Part shown: piece by piece, positions 44,600 to 54,411 of the stretch
Layout: each line of letters starts with the position of its first letter
How positions within the stretch are numbered: the first letter of the stretch is position 1
Origin: CAVVSD01 sp963757125
GTDB taxonomy: Bacteria > Actinomycetota > Thermoleophilia > Solirubrobacterales > Solirubrobacteraceae
Assembly (NCBI GenBank): GCA_963757125.1
Contig: CAVWQP010000004.1
Location: forward strand, 1,426,001-1,490,000
Length of the DNA stretch: 64,000 nt
Direction of reading: 5' to 3'
Notes under the pieces: model-generated
Databases searched by the model: none
Told to the model about the DNA's origin: nothing
Seen by the model: the letters and a program-made list of their open reading frames with translations, nothing else
Translations under genes and position numbers: made by a program

Positions 44600-46349
44600 C
44601 GGAGAGACTCGCCTCCTCCGCGCCCAGGTAGGCGTCGATGACGGCGGTGTGGGCGAACACCTCCTCCGCGTCCCCCGAGGCGATGACGCGCCCGAAGTCC
44701 AGCACCGTGATCGCCGAGCACGCGGTCTTGACGAGCTCCATGTCGTGGTCGATGACCAGCACCGAGCACCCGAATCGCTCCGGGATCTCCAGCATCCGCG
44801 CGCCGAGCAGCAGCGACTCCTCCGTCGCCAGCCCGGCACCCGGCTCGTCGAGGAGCAGAATCCGCGGCCGGGCGGCCAGGCCCGCCGCGACCTCGACGAT
44901 GCGTCGCGTGCCGACCTCGACGTCGGCGAGCGTGCGCCCGGGCGGCGGCCCGTCCAGGAAGGCCATGAGGTCGGCCACCTCCCCGCGCCCCAGACGGCGG
45001 TGCGCCGACAGCTCGATGTAGCGCTGCACCGTGAGGGTCGGGATGGCAAGACCCTGCTGGAACGTGCGCCGGATGCCGGCCCGGGCCCGCCGGGTGGCGG
45101 AGAGCCGGTCGATCCGGGCGTCGCCGAGGAAGATCTCGCCGTCGTAGCCCGAGATGAACCCGGTGACCGCGTCGACCAGCGTCGACTTGCCCGCGCCGTT
45201 GGGGCCGATGAGCGCATGGACCGTGCCCGGTGCGACCTCGAGGTCGACGCCGTCGAGAGCGGTGACGCTGCCGTAGCTCACCGTGAGCCCCGAGAGGCGA
45301 AGGGGAGCGCGCGCGTCGCCCGCCGGGCGCGGTGGCGCCGTCCTGGCGCCCGCCGTCGTCGCGGCGGGGAGGGGTCGCTCGTCCTCGCGCTTCGCCGCGC
45401 GTCTGCGGTACGTCGTGCGCCAGCCCTCGGCCATGCCCGCGCCTCCGGCCAGCGCACCGATCATGCCGAGGCCGAACAGGATGTTCCCGTAGTCCTCGTT
45501 CACGCCGAGCTGGCGCAGGATCTCGGGCACGAAGATCCCGAAGATCCCCGCCAGCACCGCGCCCTCCGGATAGCGCGCGCCGACCATGATCGCCACCGCG
45601 AACGCCACGAGCGACTGCGTGGAGCGGAACGAGTCGACCGTGATGATCCCGTTCTGCGCCACGAGGAGCGCCCCGACCATGCCGGCCAGGAAGGCGCTGA
45701 GCGCGAACGACGTGATCTTCGCCCGCGCGACGCTGACGCCCAGCGCTGCGACGGCGCGCTCGCTGTGGCGGATGCCGAGCCAGGAGCCGCCGACCGGCCG
45801 TCGTCCCAGGATCCACAGCACGACCATCGCCGCGAGCACGAGCCCGCAGGTCATGTAGTAGAAGCTCTCGTCGCTGAGAAACGCAGCCGACCGCGGGAAG
45901 AACAGGCCCTCGTTCGTCCCCGGCAGGTCGTTCTGGCTGAAGAAGACCTCCGCGAACGCCGCGAAGCCGAGCGTGATGATCGCGAGGTTGATGCCGCGGA
46001 CGCGCAGCGCGGGGATCGCCAGCGCGATGCCGACCGGCACTGCGGCCAGGCCGCCCAGCAGCACCATGAGCGGCGTCGCCAGCGTCCAGCCGTGCAGGTT
46101 GAGGTAGGCGACCGCCCAGGCCCCGATCGCGCCGAAGCTCAGCTGGCACAGCGACATCATCCCGGCGCGCCCGGTGACGACGCCGATGCTCATCGCGACG
46201 AACGTGGCGATCGCCGCGCTCGTGACGAGGAACAACGCGTACGACTCCAGCAGCGACGGCAGGACGGCCAGCGCGACAAGCCCGGCGGCGACGGCGACGA
46301 TCACCGGCAGCCGCGTGCGGGCCGCGCCGAGGACGTCAGCGAACCGCAT
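44592..46349 (-). CDS. LivM-LivG fusion: ABC permease plus ATP-binding protein
   Basis: 585 aa. Residues about 1-310 are a LivM permease with 8-9 membrane segments (GVVTGRAGMMSLCQLSFGAI and RVRGINLAIITLGFAAFAEV motifs); a linker rich in Ala, Arg and Pro (about 315-350) leads to a LivG ATPase (Walker A LIGPNGAGKSTLVDAVTGF, Walker B PRILLLDEPGAGLA). In the ATPase the signature region around EVGTRRIVEVAAGLAARPR lacks a normal LSGGQ motif. The start overlaps livH by 14 nt. Confidence 0.88.
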   Translation of the reverse strand: MRFADVLGAARTRLPVIVAVAAGLVALAVLPSLLESYALFLVTSAAIATFVAMSIGVVTGRAGMMSLCQLSFGAIGAWAVAYLNLHGWTLATPLMVLLGGLAAVPVGIALAIPALRVRGINLAIITLGFAAFAEVFFSQNDLPGTNEGLFFPRSAAFLSDESFYYMTCGLVLAAMVVLWILGRRPVGGSWLGIRHSERAVAALGVSVARAKITSFALSAFLAGMVGALLVAQNGIITVDSFRSTQSLVAFAVAIMVGARYPEGAVLAGIFGIFVPEILRQLGVNEDYGNILFGLGMIGALAGGAGMAEGWRTTYRRRAAKREDERPLPAATTAGARTAPPRPAGDARAPLRLSGLTVSYGSVTALDGVDLEVAPGTVHALIGPNGAGKSTLVDAVTGFISGYDGEIFLGDARIDRLSATRRARAGIRRTFQQGLAIPTLTVQRYIELSAHRRLGRGEVADLMAFLDGPPPGRTLADVEVGTRRIVEVAAGLAARPRILLLDEPGAGLATEESLLLGARMLEIPERFGCSVLVIDHDMELVKTACSAITVLDFGRVIASGDAEEVFAHTAVIDAYLGAEEASLSDA

Positions 46350-47193
46350 CCCACGTCTCCTTGCGCTGGCTGACGAGAAGGATCACGAGGATCAGGACGA
46401 ACGCGACCGAGTCCGCGTAGGGCGTCAACGACTTGGACTCGGTCAGCAGCCCACCGAGGATCCCGATGACCAGACCGCCGGCGACCGTCGCAGGCAACGA
46501 CCGGAACAGCCCGCACAGCGCGGCCGCGAGCCCGGAGAGGATGAGCAGCGACATCTGGTAGTACTGGCCGCCCTGCGACGGCGCGATGATGAGCATCGCC
46601 GCGGCGGTGATCGTGCCGCCGGCGCCCCAGATCGCGATCGTCAGTCCCCGCACGGGGATTCCGAGCACCTCGGCGGTCACGGGGCGTGAGGCCACCGCCC
46701 GGATCTGCGTGCCCCGCCGCGTCCCGTTCAGGTACGCGGTGAGCCCGGCGGCCAGGACGACGGCGAGGACGATGCCCGCGATCGTCGGGCCCGGGACCAC
46801 GACGCCACCGATCGTCACGGACACGTTCGGGAGGACCGCCGGGAACTGGTGTGGGTCGTTGCCGAAGATCAGCAGGCCCGCCGTGAGCATCGTCACGAGG
46901 ATCCCGATGGTCACGCCGGTCTTCGTGTCGACCGACGCCTCAGGGAAGAAGCGCAGCATCACGAGGCCGAGCGCCACCGAGAGGACCGCGCCGGTGCCGA
47001 GGCCGACGACGGCGGCGGGCAGGTAGGCCCAGCCCGCGTCGTAGAGCTTGAGCATCGTGAACGCCCCGAACGTCCCGAACGACGCCTGCGCGAAGTTGAT
47101 CACGCCCGCCATCCGGTACGTCAGCACGAGGCACAGGCCTATGAGCGCTCCAGCCGATCCCGTGATCAGGCCAGAGACTGCGGACTCGAACAT
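46336..47193 (-). CDS. livH: Branched-chain-type ABC transporter permease LivH-like
   Basis: 285 aa, about eight membrane segments, with YRMAGVINFAQASFGTFGAF as the conserved LivH N-terminal motif. First gene of the transporter operon livH-livMG-livF. Its promoter contains the GCTTGTATGACAAGC palindrome. Divergent from the binding-protein gene. Confidence 0.9.
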   Translation of the reverse strand: MFESAVSGLITGSAGALIGLCLVLTYRMAGVINFAQASFGTFGAFTMLKLYDAGWAYLPAAVVGLGTGAVLSVALGLVMLRFFPEASVDTKTGVTIGILVTMLTAGLLIFGNDPHQFPAVLPNVSVTIGGVVVPGPTIAGIVLAVVLAAGLTAYLNGTRRGTQIRAVASRPVTAEVLGIPVRGLTIAIWGAGGTITAAAMLIIAPSQGGQYYQMSLLILSGLAAALCGLFRSLPATVAGGLVIGILGGLLTESKSLTPYADSVAFVLILVILLVSQRKETWDAVR

Positions 47194-47261
47194 GCGGCGC
47201 GGACACCCTCCTCCGGTGGCTTGACAGACGCGGCCGACCGTCCGTAGGTTCTCCTACGTAA

Positions 47262-47276
47262 GCTTGTATGACAAGC
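47262..47276. promoter_or_regulatory. GntR/FCD-type operator palindrome between livH and the SBP gene
   Basis: GCTTGTATGACAAGC: perfect 6-bp arms around ATG, fitting the FadR-subfamily pattern TNGTNNNACNA. Ten bases (CTTGTATGAC) recur in the demethylase/sirtuin promoter at 41814-41823. Placed 69 nt from the livH start and 66 nt from the SBP start. Confidence 0.7.
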
Positions 47277-47342
47277 GCACGGTCTGCTTGAGCGACGTAA
47301 ACATACGCGCTCCGGACGGTCGTGAGAACCGGAGGAGGGTTC

Positions 47343-48577
47343 ATGGTGCGAGGTACGAGGCGCGTGATCGCGCTGGCGGCTGTCGGCTGCCTGTTCGCGG
47401 CCGCGGGATGCGGCAGCAGCGACGATTCAGGAGGCGGTGGAGGGAGCAGCACCGGCGACGCAGGGTCGTCGGGGGGCAGACCATCAAGGTCGGACAGATC
47501 GTCACCGAGGGCGGGGTCGTGTCCTTCCCGGTCACCGCGCGCGGCGCGGTCAAGGCGGTCTTCGACGAGGTGAACGCCGCGGGCGGCGTGAACGGCAACA
47601 AGATCGACGTGACGACGATCAACGACGCCGTCAACCCGCAGAACACGACGGCCGCGACGCGCAAGCTCATCGGCGACGGCGTGGTGGCGTTCGTCGGCGG
47701 CGACTCGCCCTACGACTGCGCCGTGAACAACCCGCTCTACGCGCAGGCGAAGGTCTACTCGGTCGGGCTCGGCATCGCCGGCGCCTGCTTCGGCACGCCC
47801 TTCTACGCGTCCGTCGGCAACTCGCCGGCGACCACCAACGCGGTCCTGGGCAAGTGGGCGTCGGAGAACATCGGCCCCAAGATCTGCATCATCGGGGTCA
47901 ACTACCCGGGCTTCGCCCCGCAGTTCGTCGGCGCGAACAAGTTGCTCGCCGGCATGGGTCTCAAGCCCACGTACCAGAACACGACGATCAGCCAGACGGC
48001 GAACCCGTCGAGCACCGTGCTTGCCGCGGACCGCGCGGGGTGCCAGTCGGCGGTCACCAACCTGACCCCGACGCAGACCGTCCAGGCGCTGCAGACCGTC
48101 AAGCGCCAGGGTCTGAAGCTCAAGCTCATGGGCGCGAGCGGCCTCTACTCCGACCTGGTGCTGAAGGGCCTCGGCGCCGGCGGCGAGGGCTTCCTGCTCT
48201 CCGCCCAGATGGAGCCCTGGCACGAGACGACGTCACGCAACCAGGCCTACGTCGATCTCATGAAGAAGAACAACGTCGGCCTCGACGAGTTCTCGACGGC
48301 GGGCTACATCTCGGCGATGGCCTTCGTCGAAGCGCTCAAGAGCATCCAGGGCGAGGTCACGCGCGAGTCGGTCGGCGCGGCGCTGAAGAAGCTGCAGTAC
48401 TCGACGACGATGCTCGCCGAGCCGTTCAGCTTCAACGCCCCCGCCGGTCCACAGGGTGGCAACGCCCCGAACGTCTCGACCAAGGTCCTCCAGATCAAGG
48501 GCGGGAAGTTCGAGACGATCAGCGACTGGATCGGGATCCCGGACAACCTCCGCAAGGACACCGTCGACTTCAGGTGA
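47343..48577 (+). pseudogene. LivK-like substrate-binding lipoprotein (one frameshift in a G run)
   Basis: CGGAGGAGG precedes ATG 47343. Signal MVRGTRRVIALAAVGCLFAA with lipobox AAGC and a Gly/Ser-rich linker, then a six-G run (47471-47476) where the frame breaks. The other frame continues GQTIKVGQIVTEGGVVSFPV and through NNPLYAQAKVYSVGLGIAGA to NLRKDTVDFR*. One more G restores about 411 aa. It is the receptor for the divergent liv operon. Because the break falls in a homopolymer it may be a sequencing error. Confidence 0.78.
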
Positions 48578-48657
48578 CGGACGGCTGCGTCGCGCCCGAG
48601 CTCCGGGCGCGACGCCCTGCAAACGGACCTGACTACCTGCTGGAGCGTGACCGAGAG

Positions 48658-49978
48658 ATGACCGTGTCCCCCTTTGCCGATCTCAACGGCCTGCCGTACT
48701 ACGACGAGCCGACTCTGCATCTGAACCTGGGTGGCCGTCTGTGGGCCTGGGAGTTCGAGGGCTGGAAGCCGGAGAGCATGTCGTGGAAGACCGGCTGCTA
48801 CATCCACGGCGGGCTGTGCGACAACCGCACGATCTTCCGCGGCCCCGACGTGAAGGAGTTCTTCTCCTCGATCGCGGTGAACAGCTTCGAGAACTTCCCG
48901 ATCGGGAGCATGAAGCACTCGATCTACTGCAACGACGAGGGCCTCATCGCGTCGCAGGCCATCCTCCAGCGCAACGACGAGCACGAGTACCACTTCTTCG
49001 CCGGGTTCCCGTGGCCGCACTACCAGCTCGCCAAGTCGGCCGGGAAGTGGGACGTGGAGATCGACCCAACGCCCGCGTACCTCTTCCAGATCGCGGGGCC
49101 CACGTCGCTGGAGATGCTCGAGCGGGTGACCGGAGAGAGCCTGCGCGACATCGGCTTCCTGCGCTTCCGCAACGCGAAGATCAACGGCACGACCGTCGAG
49201 GTCGCGCGGATCGGCATGTCCGGCAACCTGGCGTACGAGCTGCGCGGCCCGATCGAGGAGGGTCCCGAGATCTACGACGCCGTCTTCAGGGCGGGCCAGG
49301 ACCTCGGGATCCAGCGTCTCGGGTGGCGGACGTATCTCGTCAACCACGTCGAGGGCGGCTTCCCGCAGATGACGTGGACCTTCTGGAGCTCCGCCTACCT
49401 CGATCCCGGCTACACGGCGTTCCTCGAGGCGATCGGGTTCACGCCGCCGTCCAACGTGTCCGGCAGCGTCGACCCCGCCGACGCCCGCGCGCGTCTGCGC
49501 AACCCGATCGAGCTCGGGTGGGGGCGCGCGGTGAAGTTCGACCACGACTTCACCGGGCGCGCCGCGCTGGAGGCCGAGGTCGCGGACCCGAAGCGCACAG
49601 TCGTGACGCTGCGCTGGAACCCGGAGGACGTCGTCGACATCTACGCCTCGCTGCTGCAGCCCGGCGAGGAGTACAAGACGATCGACCTGCCGACCTCGCC
49701 GCCGTGGAGCGAGGGCATGAACGTCCACGCGGACCACGTCCTCAAGGACGGCCGGTCGATCGGCGTCTCCTCCGGGCACGATCTACAGCTACTTCTACCG
49801 GCAGGTGATCTCGCTCGGCACGATCGAGATCGGCGAGGCCGAGATCGGCAACGAGGTCGTCGTGCAGTGGGGCGACCACGGCAGGCGCATCAAGGACGTC
49901 CGCGCGACCGTCGAGCGCTACCCGTACGTCAGCGAGGACCGCAACAGCGACGTCGACGCCCGGACGATCGGCGTCTAG
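48658..49978 (+). pseudogene. Second LigM/DesA-like O-demethylase homologue (one frameshift near 3' end)
   Basis: Start ATG 48658; SWKTGCYIHGGLCDNRTI, VARIGMSGNLAYELRG, IELGWGRAVKFDHDFTGRAA and VVTLRWNPEDVVDIYASLLQ resemble LigM more closely than the first copy does. The frame breaks at about 49773-49779 after IGVSSG; the correct end TIYSYFYRQVISLGTIEIGE...DARTIGV* lies in another frame and stops at 49976-49978. One extra C explains it. Restored length about 439 aa. It follows the SBP gene by 80 nt, probably one operon. Confidence 0.78.
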
Positions 49979-51198
49979 CCGAGGCCGAGCGTCGGCTCGC
50001 CGAGCGCCCCGCGCCCGATCTCGCCGTAGAGGAAGCCGCGCTGCTGCGGGTTGCGGTGCGCGATCGCGAGTGCCATGTCGCGGAACACCCGCGTGATGCG
50101 CGCATCGTCGCGGGCCGCCGATGCGCCGACGGTCTGCCAGATGTCGGCCTGCATGACGTCCCAGGCGCCGATCATGACCTCGCGCGCGATACCGCCGAGC
50201 AGCATGTCGTCGGCGTAGGTCTCGGCCACGCCGTCCTCGACCGTGCGCCGGCAGAGCTCCGTGTGCTGGGCGGCGCAGTCGTGCAGCGCGGCCTCGAGCA
50301 TCGCGGTGCGCGTCCGCGCGCGCCCGTACCACGGCTGGTAGGACGCGCCGTCCTGGATCCGCGGGATGAAGGGCGGCGTGGGCGTCGTCTTCTCGCGCAT
50401 GAGCCGCTCGTACTCGTCCAGCGCGTTGTAGAGGCCGCCGACCATGACGGCGGCGAGCGACATGGTGAAGATGGCCATCCCGCGCCCGGCGTACATCGGG
50501 TTGCCGTGCAGCTCGGAGCCCGGGGTGCCGCCCTCGACGTCGACGTCGATCATGTTGGCCTCGATCGCCCAGTCGGCGGGGATGCGGCAGTCGTCGAAGC
50601 GCAGGCTGTGCGAGCCGCTGCCCTTCAGGCCGACGAGGTCACCCCAGTCGTCGAGCATCTCCCACTCGCTGCGCGGCGCGACGAACGCGAGCAGCTTCGG
50701 CGGCCCGTCGGGCTGCGGCGCGAGGACCTGCCCGAGGTAGTAGGTCGCATACGGCGAGCCCGACGCGAACGCGACCTGGCCGTCGATCCGCCAGCCCCCG
50801 TCGACCTCCGTCGCGGTGCCCACCGGGGCCGCGACCGATCCGCAGCGGAAGTCGCCGCCGGCGAAGATCGCGTCCTGCGCCGAGGCCGGCCACCACGAGC
50901 CCACCTGCAGCGCATGGTTCATCGACAGTCCGAGGCACCAGCCGGTCGACACGCAGCCGCGCGCGATCTCCTTCACGACGCGCACGAACGTGCCGACGTC
51001 GAGCTCGTGGCCGCCGTAGCGGCGCGGCATGTAGAGGCCGTAGAAGCCGGCGTCGAGGAACGCCTGGTGCAGCTCCGGCGAGAAGTAGCGCCGCGCCTCG
51101 GTCGCCGCCTGCTCGGCGACCAGCTGCGGCCGCAGCGCGACCGCGCTCGCGATCATCTCCTCGCGCGTAGGAGCGACCGTCGTGTCCGCGGAGCTCAT
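49975..51198 (-). CDS. Acyl-CoA-dehydrogenase-fold flavin monooxygenase (HsaA/HpaB-like)
   Basis: 407 aa. The acyl-CoA dehydrogenase fold shows LYMPRRYGGHELDVGTFVRV, SGSPYATYYLGQV (flavin-proximal), LVGLKGSGSHSLRFDDCRIP and a C-terminal helical bundle ending AIAHRNPQQRGF, as in group D flavin hydroxylases that use free reduced flavin on phenolic substrates. No flavin reductase is adjacent. The start overlaps the FCD-only gene stop (ATGA 51195-51198). It shares CTAG with the convergent demethylase homologue. Confidence 0.8.
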   Translation of the reverse strand: MSSADTTVAPTREEMIASAVALRPQLVAEQAATEARRYFSPELHQAFLDAGFYGLYMPRRYGGHELDVGTFVRVVKEIARGCVSTGWCLGLSMNHALQVGSWWPASAQDAIFAGGDFRCGSVAAPVGTATEVDGGWRIDGQVAFASGSPYATYYLGQVLAPQPDGPPKLLAFVAPRSEWEMLDDWGDLVGLKGSGSHSLRFDDCRIPADWAIEANMIDVDVEGGTPGSELHGNPMYAGRGMAIFTMSLAAVMVGGLYNALDEYERLMREKTTPTPPFIPRIQDGASYQPWYGRARTRTAMLEAALHDCAAQHTELCRRTVEDGVAETYADDMLLGGIAREVMIGAWDVMQADIWQTVGASAARDDARITRVFRDMALAIAHRNPQQRGFLYGEIGRGALGEPTLGLG

Positions 51199-51647
51199 CG
51201 GCTGAGCACCCGGACGCCGCTCGCGAACTCCCGGTCGAGGTGCTCGGCGCATGCGCGCGTCAGCGCCGCGGTGTCGCGGGCGGTGGCGGCGGCGAGGATC
51301 GCCGCGAGCTCGTCGAGCATCTCCGTGGGACGGCCCGGCGTCGCCAGTGACGCCGAGCGGACGACGCGCATCCTGTGCTCGACTCGTCGCAGCGACTCGG
51401 GTACCACGGACCGCCCGGCGCCCTCGAACAGCGCGCGGAAGAACGCGTCCTTCGCGAGCCGGACGAGGTCGGTCCCCGCGTCCGTGTCGACGTAGCGCTG
51501 GACGCGCCCGAAGGCCTCCCACAGGCGGTCGAGTGCCTGCTCGTCGGCGCGGTCGGCCCAGCTCTGCGCGCCGAGGGTCTCGAGGGCGCGGTGGATGTCG
51601 CGCAGCTCGGACGCCCGGCTGAGGGTGAACGGCTCGGCGGCGTACAT
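51195..51647 (-). CDS. FCD-domain protein without DNA-binding domain
   Basis: 150 aa, all of it an FCD ligand-binding domain: LSRASELRDIHRALETLGAQ, RLAKDAFFRALFEGAGRSVV, RRVEHRMRVV and CAEHLDREF, the usual metal/ligand helices. No HTH precedes it in any frame; the upstream DNA is the start of the divergent LuxR gene. It may bind the same effector as the GntR pair, or be a truncated regulator. Coupled to the flavin monooxygenase. Confidence 0.7.
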   Translation of the reverse strand: MYAAEPFTLSRASELRDIHRALETLGAQSWADRADEQALDRLWEAFGRVQRYVDTDAGTDLVRLAKDAFFRALFEGAGRSVVPESLRRVEHRMRVVRSASLATPGRPTEMLDELAAILAAATARDTAALTRACAEHLDREFASGVRVLSR

Positions 51648-51714
51648 GACGCAAGCATCGAGAGCCGGTGCGATCCGCGCATCGGTGCGATCCACAGTCC
51701 GTAGCATCGGTGGC

Positions 51715-54411
51715 GTGCTGGGGAGAGAGGTGGAGCGTGCGCGACTCCGGGCGCTGCTGGCGGACGGCGGCGCTCTGGTCGTCCGCGGTGAGCCTGGCGT
51801 CGGGAAGTCCACGCTGCTCGAGCACGCCGTCGCGGACGCGGGCGAACTCCAGGTGCTGCGCGCGACCGGCGTCGAGTCCGAGAGTGAGCTGGCATACGCC
51901 GGGCTGCACGCGCTGCTGCATCCGGTGCTCGGCCTGCTCGACCGGCTGCCGGAGCCGCATGCGGACGCGCTGGCATGCGCGTTCGGCCTGCGCGCCGGGC
52001 GCGTGGAGGACCGCTTTCTCGTCTCGCTCGCGACCCAGGGGCTGCTCGGCCTGGCCGCCGGCGAGGCCGGCGTGCTCTGCGTCGTCGACGACGCCCAGTG
52101 GCTCGATCGCGCGTCGGCCGATGCGATCGTCTTCTCCGGGCGGCGCCTGGAGCCGGGCGGCGTCGCGCTGCTCGTCGCGTCGCGCGAGCGGGTGGCGGGC
52201 GGGTTGCCGGAGCTCGTCGTGCGTGGTCTCGAGGCCGGCGCGGCCGCCGAGCTCCTGGGCGAGACGATCGCGCCCGCGGTCCGCGACCGGCTGGTCGCGG
52301 CGACCGGCGGCAATCCCCTGGCGCTGCTCGAGCTGCCGCGCGTCCTGACCGCCGAGCAGCTCGCGGGCCGCGAACCGCTGGCCGACCCGCTCCCCGTGGG
52401 CGAGGAGGTCGAGCGGGTGTTCCTGGCCGCCGTCCGCCGGCTCGGGCCCGACGCTCAGGCGCTCGCGCTCCTCGTCGCCGCCGACGACACGCAGGATCGT
52501 GCGACGATCGCCCGCGCCGCGGTCGAAGCCGGCACGGATCCGGACGCCCTCGACGAGCTGGAGGCGACCGGCCTCGTCCGGATCGAGGGGATGCGCGTCG
52601 CGCTGCGCCATCCGCTCGTGCGCTCCGCGGTCTACGGCGCGGCCGGATCGGGCGCGCGGCGACGCGCCCATCTCGCGCTCGCGGCCGTCCTCGACGGCGA
52701 GCGTCGCACCTGGCATCGCGCGGCCGCTGCCGACGGCCCGGATCCTGTCCTCGCGGCGGAGCTGGAGGCGTTCGCCACCGACGCCCGGCACCGCAGTGCG
52801 TACGCGGCGGCGGCAGCGGCGCTGGAGCGTGCCGCGCTGCTGACGACGGAGCCGGCGGAGCGGGCGCACCGCCTCGCGGCCGCGGCCGAGTGCAACTGGG
52901 ACGCCGGACGCGTGGAGCGCGTCGAGCCGCTGCTCGACCAGGCGCTCCCGCTCCTCGGGCCCGAGGAGCGCGCCTCGCTGGGTCTGCTGCGGGGCGATCT
53001 GGCACTGGAGCTCGGTCGGCCGGCCGAGGCGTTCGAGCTGTTCGTCGACGCGGCCGGCGGTCTTGGACGGCGCGACCCCACCTTCGCGCTCGAGATGCTT
53101 GCTCGCGCCGCGGAGGCGACCTGGTGGCTGGGTGAGACGGGGATGGCCGCGGAGCTGCACCACGTCGGCGCGCAGGTCGCGCCGACCAGCGACCCCGGCG
53201 CGACGTTGCTCCTGCACCTGCTGCGGGGGGCGGCGCGGGTGCTCGACCACGACTTCGACGCCGGGGTCGCGGACCTGCGCGTGGCGCTCCACGCCGCCGG
53301 CGAGGCCGGCTCCAGGTTCGGTATCGCGGCGGGCTTCGCAGCCGTCCATGCCGGACTGCCGGTCGAGGGCCACGCATGGTTCGCACGGGTCGTCACGCGG
53401 CTCCAGACGGAGGGCAGGCTGCGCGAGCTTCCGTTCGCGCTCAGCCAGCTGGCGACGATGGAGGTGTGGCTGGGAAACGTGCAGCGCGCCGGCGCGCTCG
53501 TCGAGGAGGCGCTGCGCCTCGCCGTCACGACCGGCCAGGAGCGCAGCGCGCGGCACGCGTCGGTGACGCTCGCGATCGTCGAGGCGGTCCGGGGCCGCGA
53601 GGACGCAGCGCGGGCCGCCGCTGCGTCCGCGGTCGAGGGCCCGATCGGTGGCGTGGCGCTGCAGGCGTCGCGCGCGGCGTGGGCGCTCGGTCGGCTCGAG
53701 CTGGGACTCGGGCGCCCGGCGGAGGCCCTCGCGCATCTCGAGGCCGTGCAGCACGGCGGGAAGGGCGTGTCGCATCCGCTCGTGCGCCTGACCTCCTCGG
53801 TGGATCTCGTCGAGGCTGCGGCTCGGGCGGGCCGGCCGGAGACCGCGCACGCGGCGACCGAGGTGTTCGCCGGGTGGGCGCGAGCGAGCGGCAGCGATTG
53901 GACGCGCAGCGCGCTCGAGCGGATGCGCGGCATGCTCGCCGAGGGCGACGACGCCGCGACGCACTTCGAGGCGTCCCTGCAGGCGATCGGCGATCGCTTC
54001 CCGTTCGACGGCGCCCGCACCCGGCTCGTCTACGGCGAGTGGCTGCGCCGCTCGCGCCGCCGGGCGGACGCGCGCGAGCAGCTGCGCGCGGCGCACGCGG
54101 TCTTCGAGGCGCTCGGCGCGCATCCCTGGGCCGATCGCGCGCGGCTCGAGCTGCGCGCGACGGGCGAGGCGGGCCCGAGGGGCCTGAGCGGCGCGCTCGA
54201 CGAGCTGACGCCGCAGGAGCTCGGCATCGCGCGCCTGGTGGCCGACGGGGCGACGAACAAGGAGATCGCGGCGCAGCTGTTCCTCAGCGTGCGCACGATC
54301 GAGTACCACCTGCACAAGGTCTTCACGAAGCTCGGCATCGCATCCCGCCACGCCCTCGCCCGGCTCGTGCACGAGGACGACGCGCGGCGCGAGCCGGCGC
54401 TGACGCCCTAG
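51715..54411 (+). CDS. LuxR family regulator with AAA/STAND ATPase (LAL type)
   Basis: 898 aa from GTG 51715. Walker A RGEPGVGKSTLLEHA (residues about 23-37), Walker B VLCVVDDAQWLD, TPR-like Ala-rich helical repeats (about 370-800) and a C-terminal LuxR HTH: ELTPQELGIARLVADGATNK, FLSVRTIEYHLHKVFTKLGI. Such large regulators often control catabolic or secondary-metabolism genes. Divergent from the FCD-only/flavin-monooxygenase pair. Shares CTAG with glycerate kinase. Confidence 0.9.
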   Translation: MLGREVERARLRALLADGGALVVRGEPGVGKSTLLEHAVADAGELQVLRATGVESESELAYAGLHALLHPVLGLLDRLPEPHADALACAFGLRAGRVEDRFLVSLATQGLLGLAAGEAGVLCVVDDAQWLDRASADAIVFSGRRLEPGGVALLVASRERVAGGLPELVVRGLEAGAAAELLGETIAPAVRDRLVAATGGNPLALLELPRVLTAEQLAGREPLADPLPVGEEVERVFLAAVRRLGPDAQALALLVAADDTQDRATIARAAVEAGTDPDALDELEATGLVRIEGMRVALRHPLVRSAVYGAAGSGARRRAHLALAAVLDGERRTWHRAAAADGPDPVLAAELEAFATDARHRSAYAAAAAALERAALLTTEPAERAHRLAAAAECNWDAGRVERVEPLLDQALPLLGPEERASLGLLRGDLALELGRPAEAFELFVDAAGGLGRRDPTFALEMLARAAEATWWLGETGMAAELHHVGAQVAPTSDPGATLLLHLLRGAARVLDHDFDAGVADLRVALHAAGEAGSRFGIAAGFAAVHAGLPVEGHAWFARVVTRLQTEGRLRELPFALSQLATMEVWLGNVQRAGALVEEALRLAVTTGQERSARHASVTLAIVEAVRGREDAARAAAASAVEGPIGGVALQASRAAWALGRLELGLGRPAEALAHLEAVQHGGKGVSHPLVRLTSSVDLVEAAARAGRPETAHAATEVFAGWARASGSDWTRSALERMRGMLAEGDDAATHFEASLQAIGDRFPFDGARTRLVYGEWLRRSRRRADAREQLRAAHAVFEALGAHPWADRARLELRATGEAGPRGLSGALDELTPQELGIARLVADGATNKEIAAQLFLSVRTIEYHLHKVFTKLGIASRHALARLVHEDDARREPALTP

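Noticed and set aside
47343..48577. Programmed frameshifting or phase variation at the G run of the binding-protein gene
   Set aside because: The tract is only six G long and similar single indels hit six other unrelated genes outside the element, so error or simple mutation is more economical.
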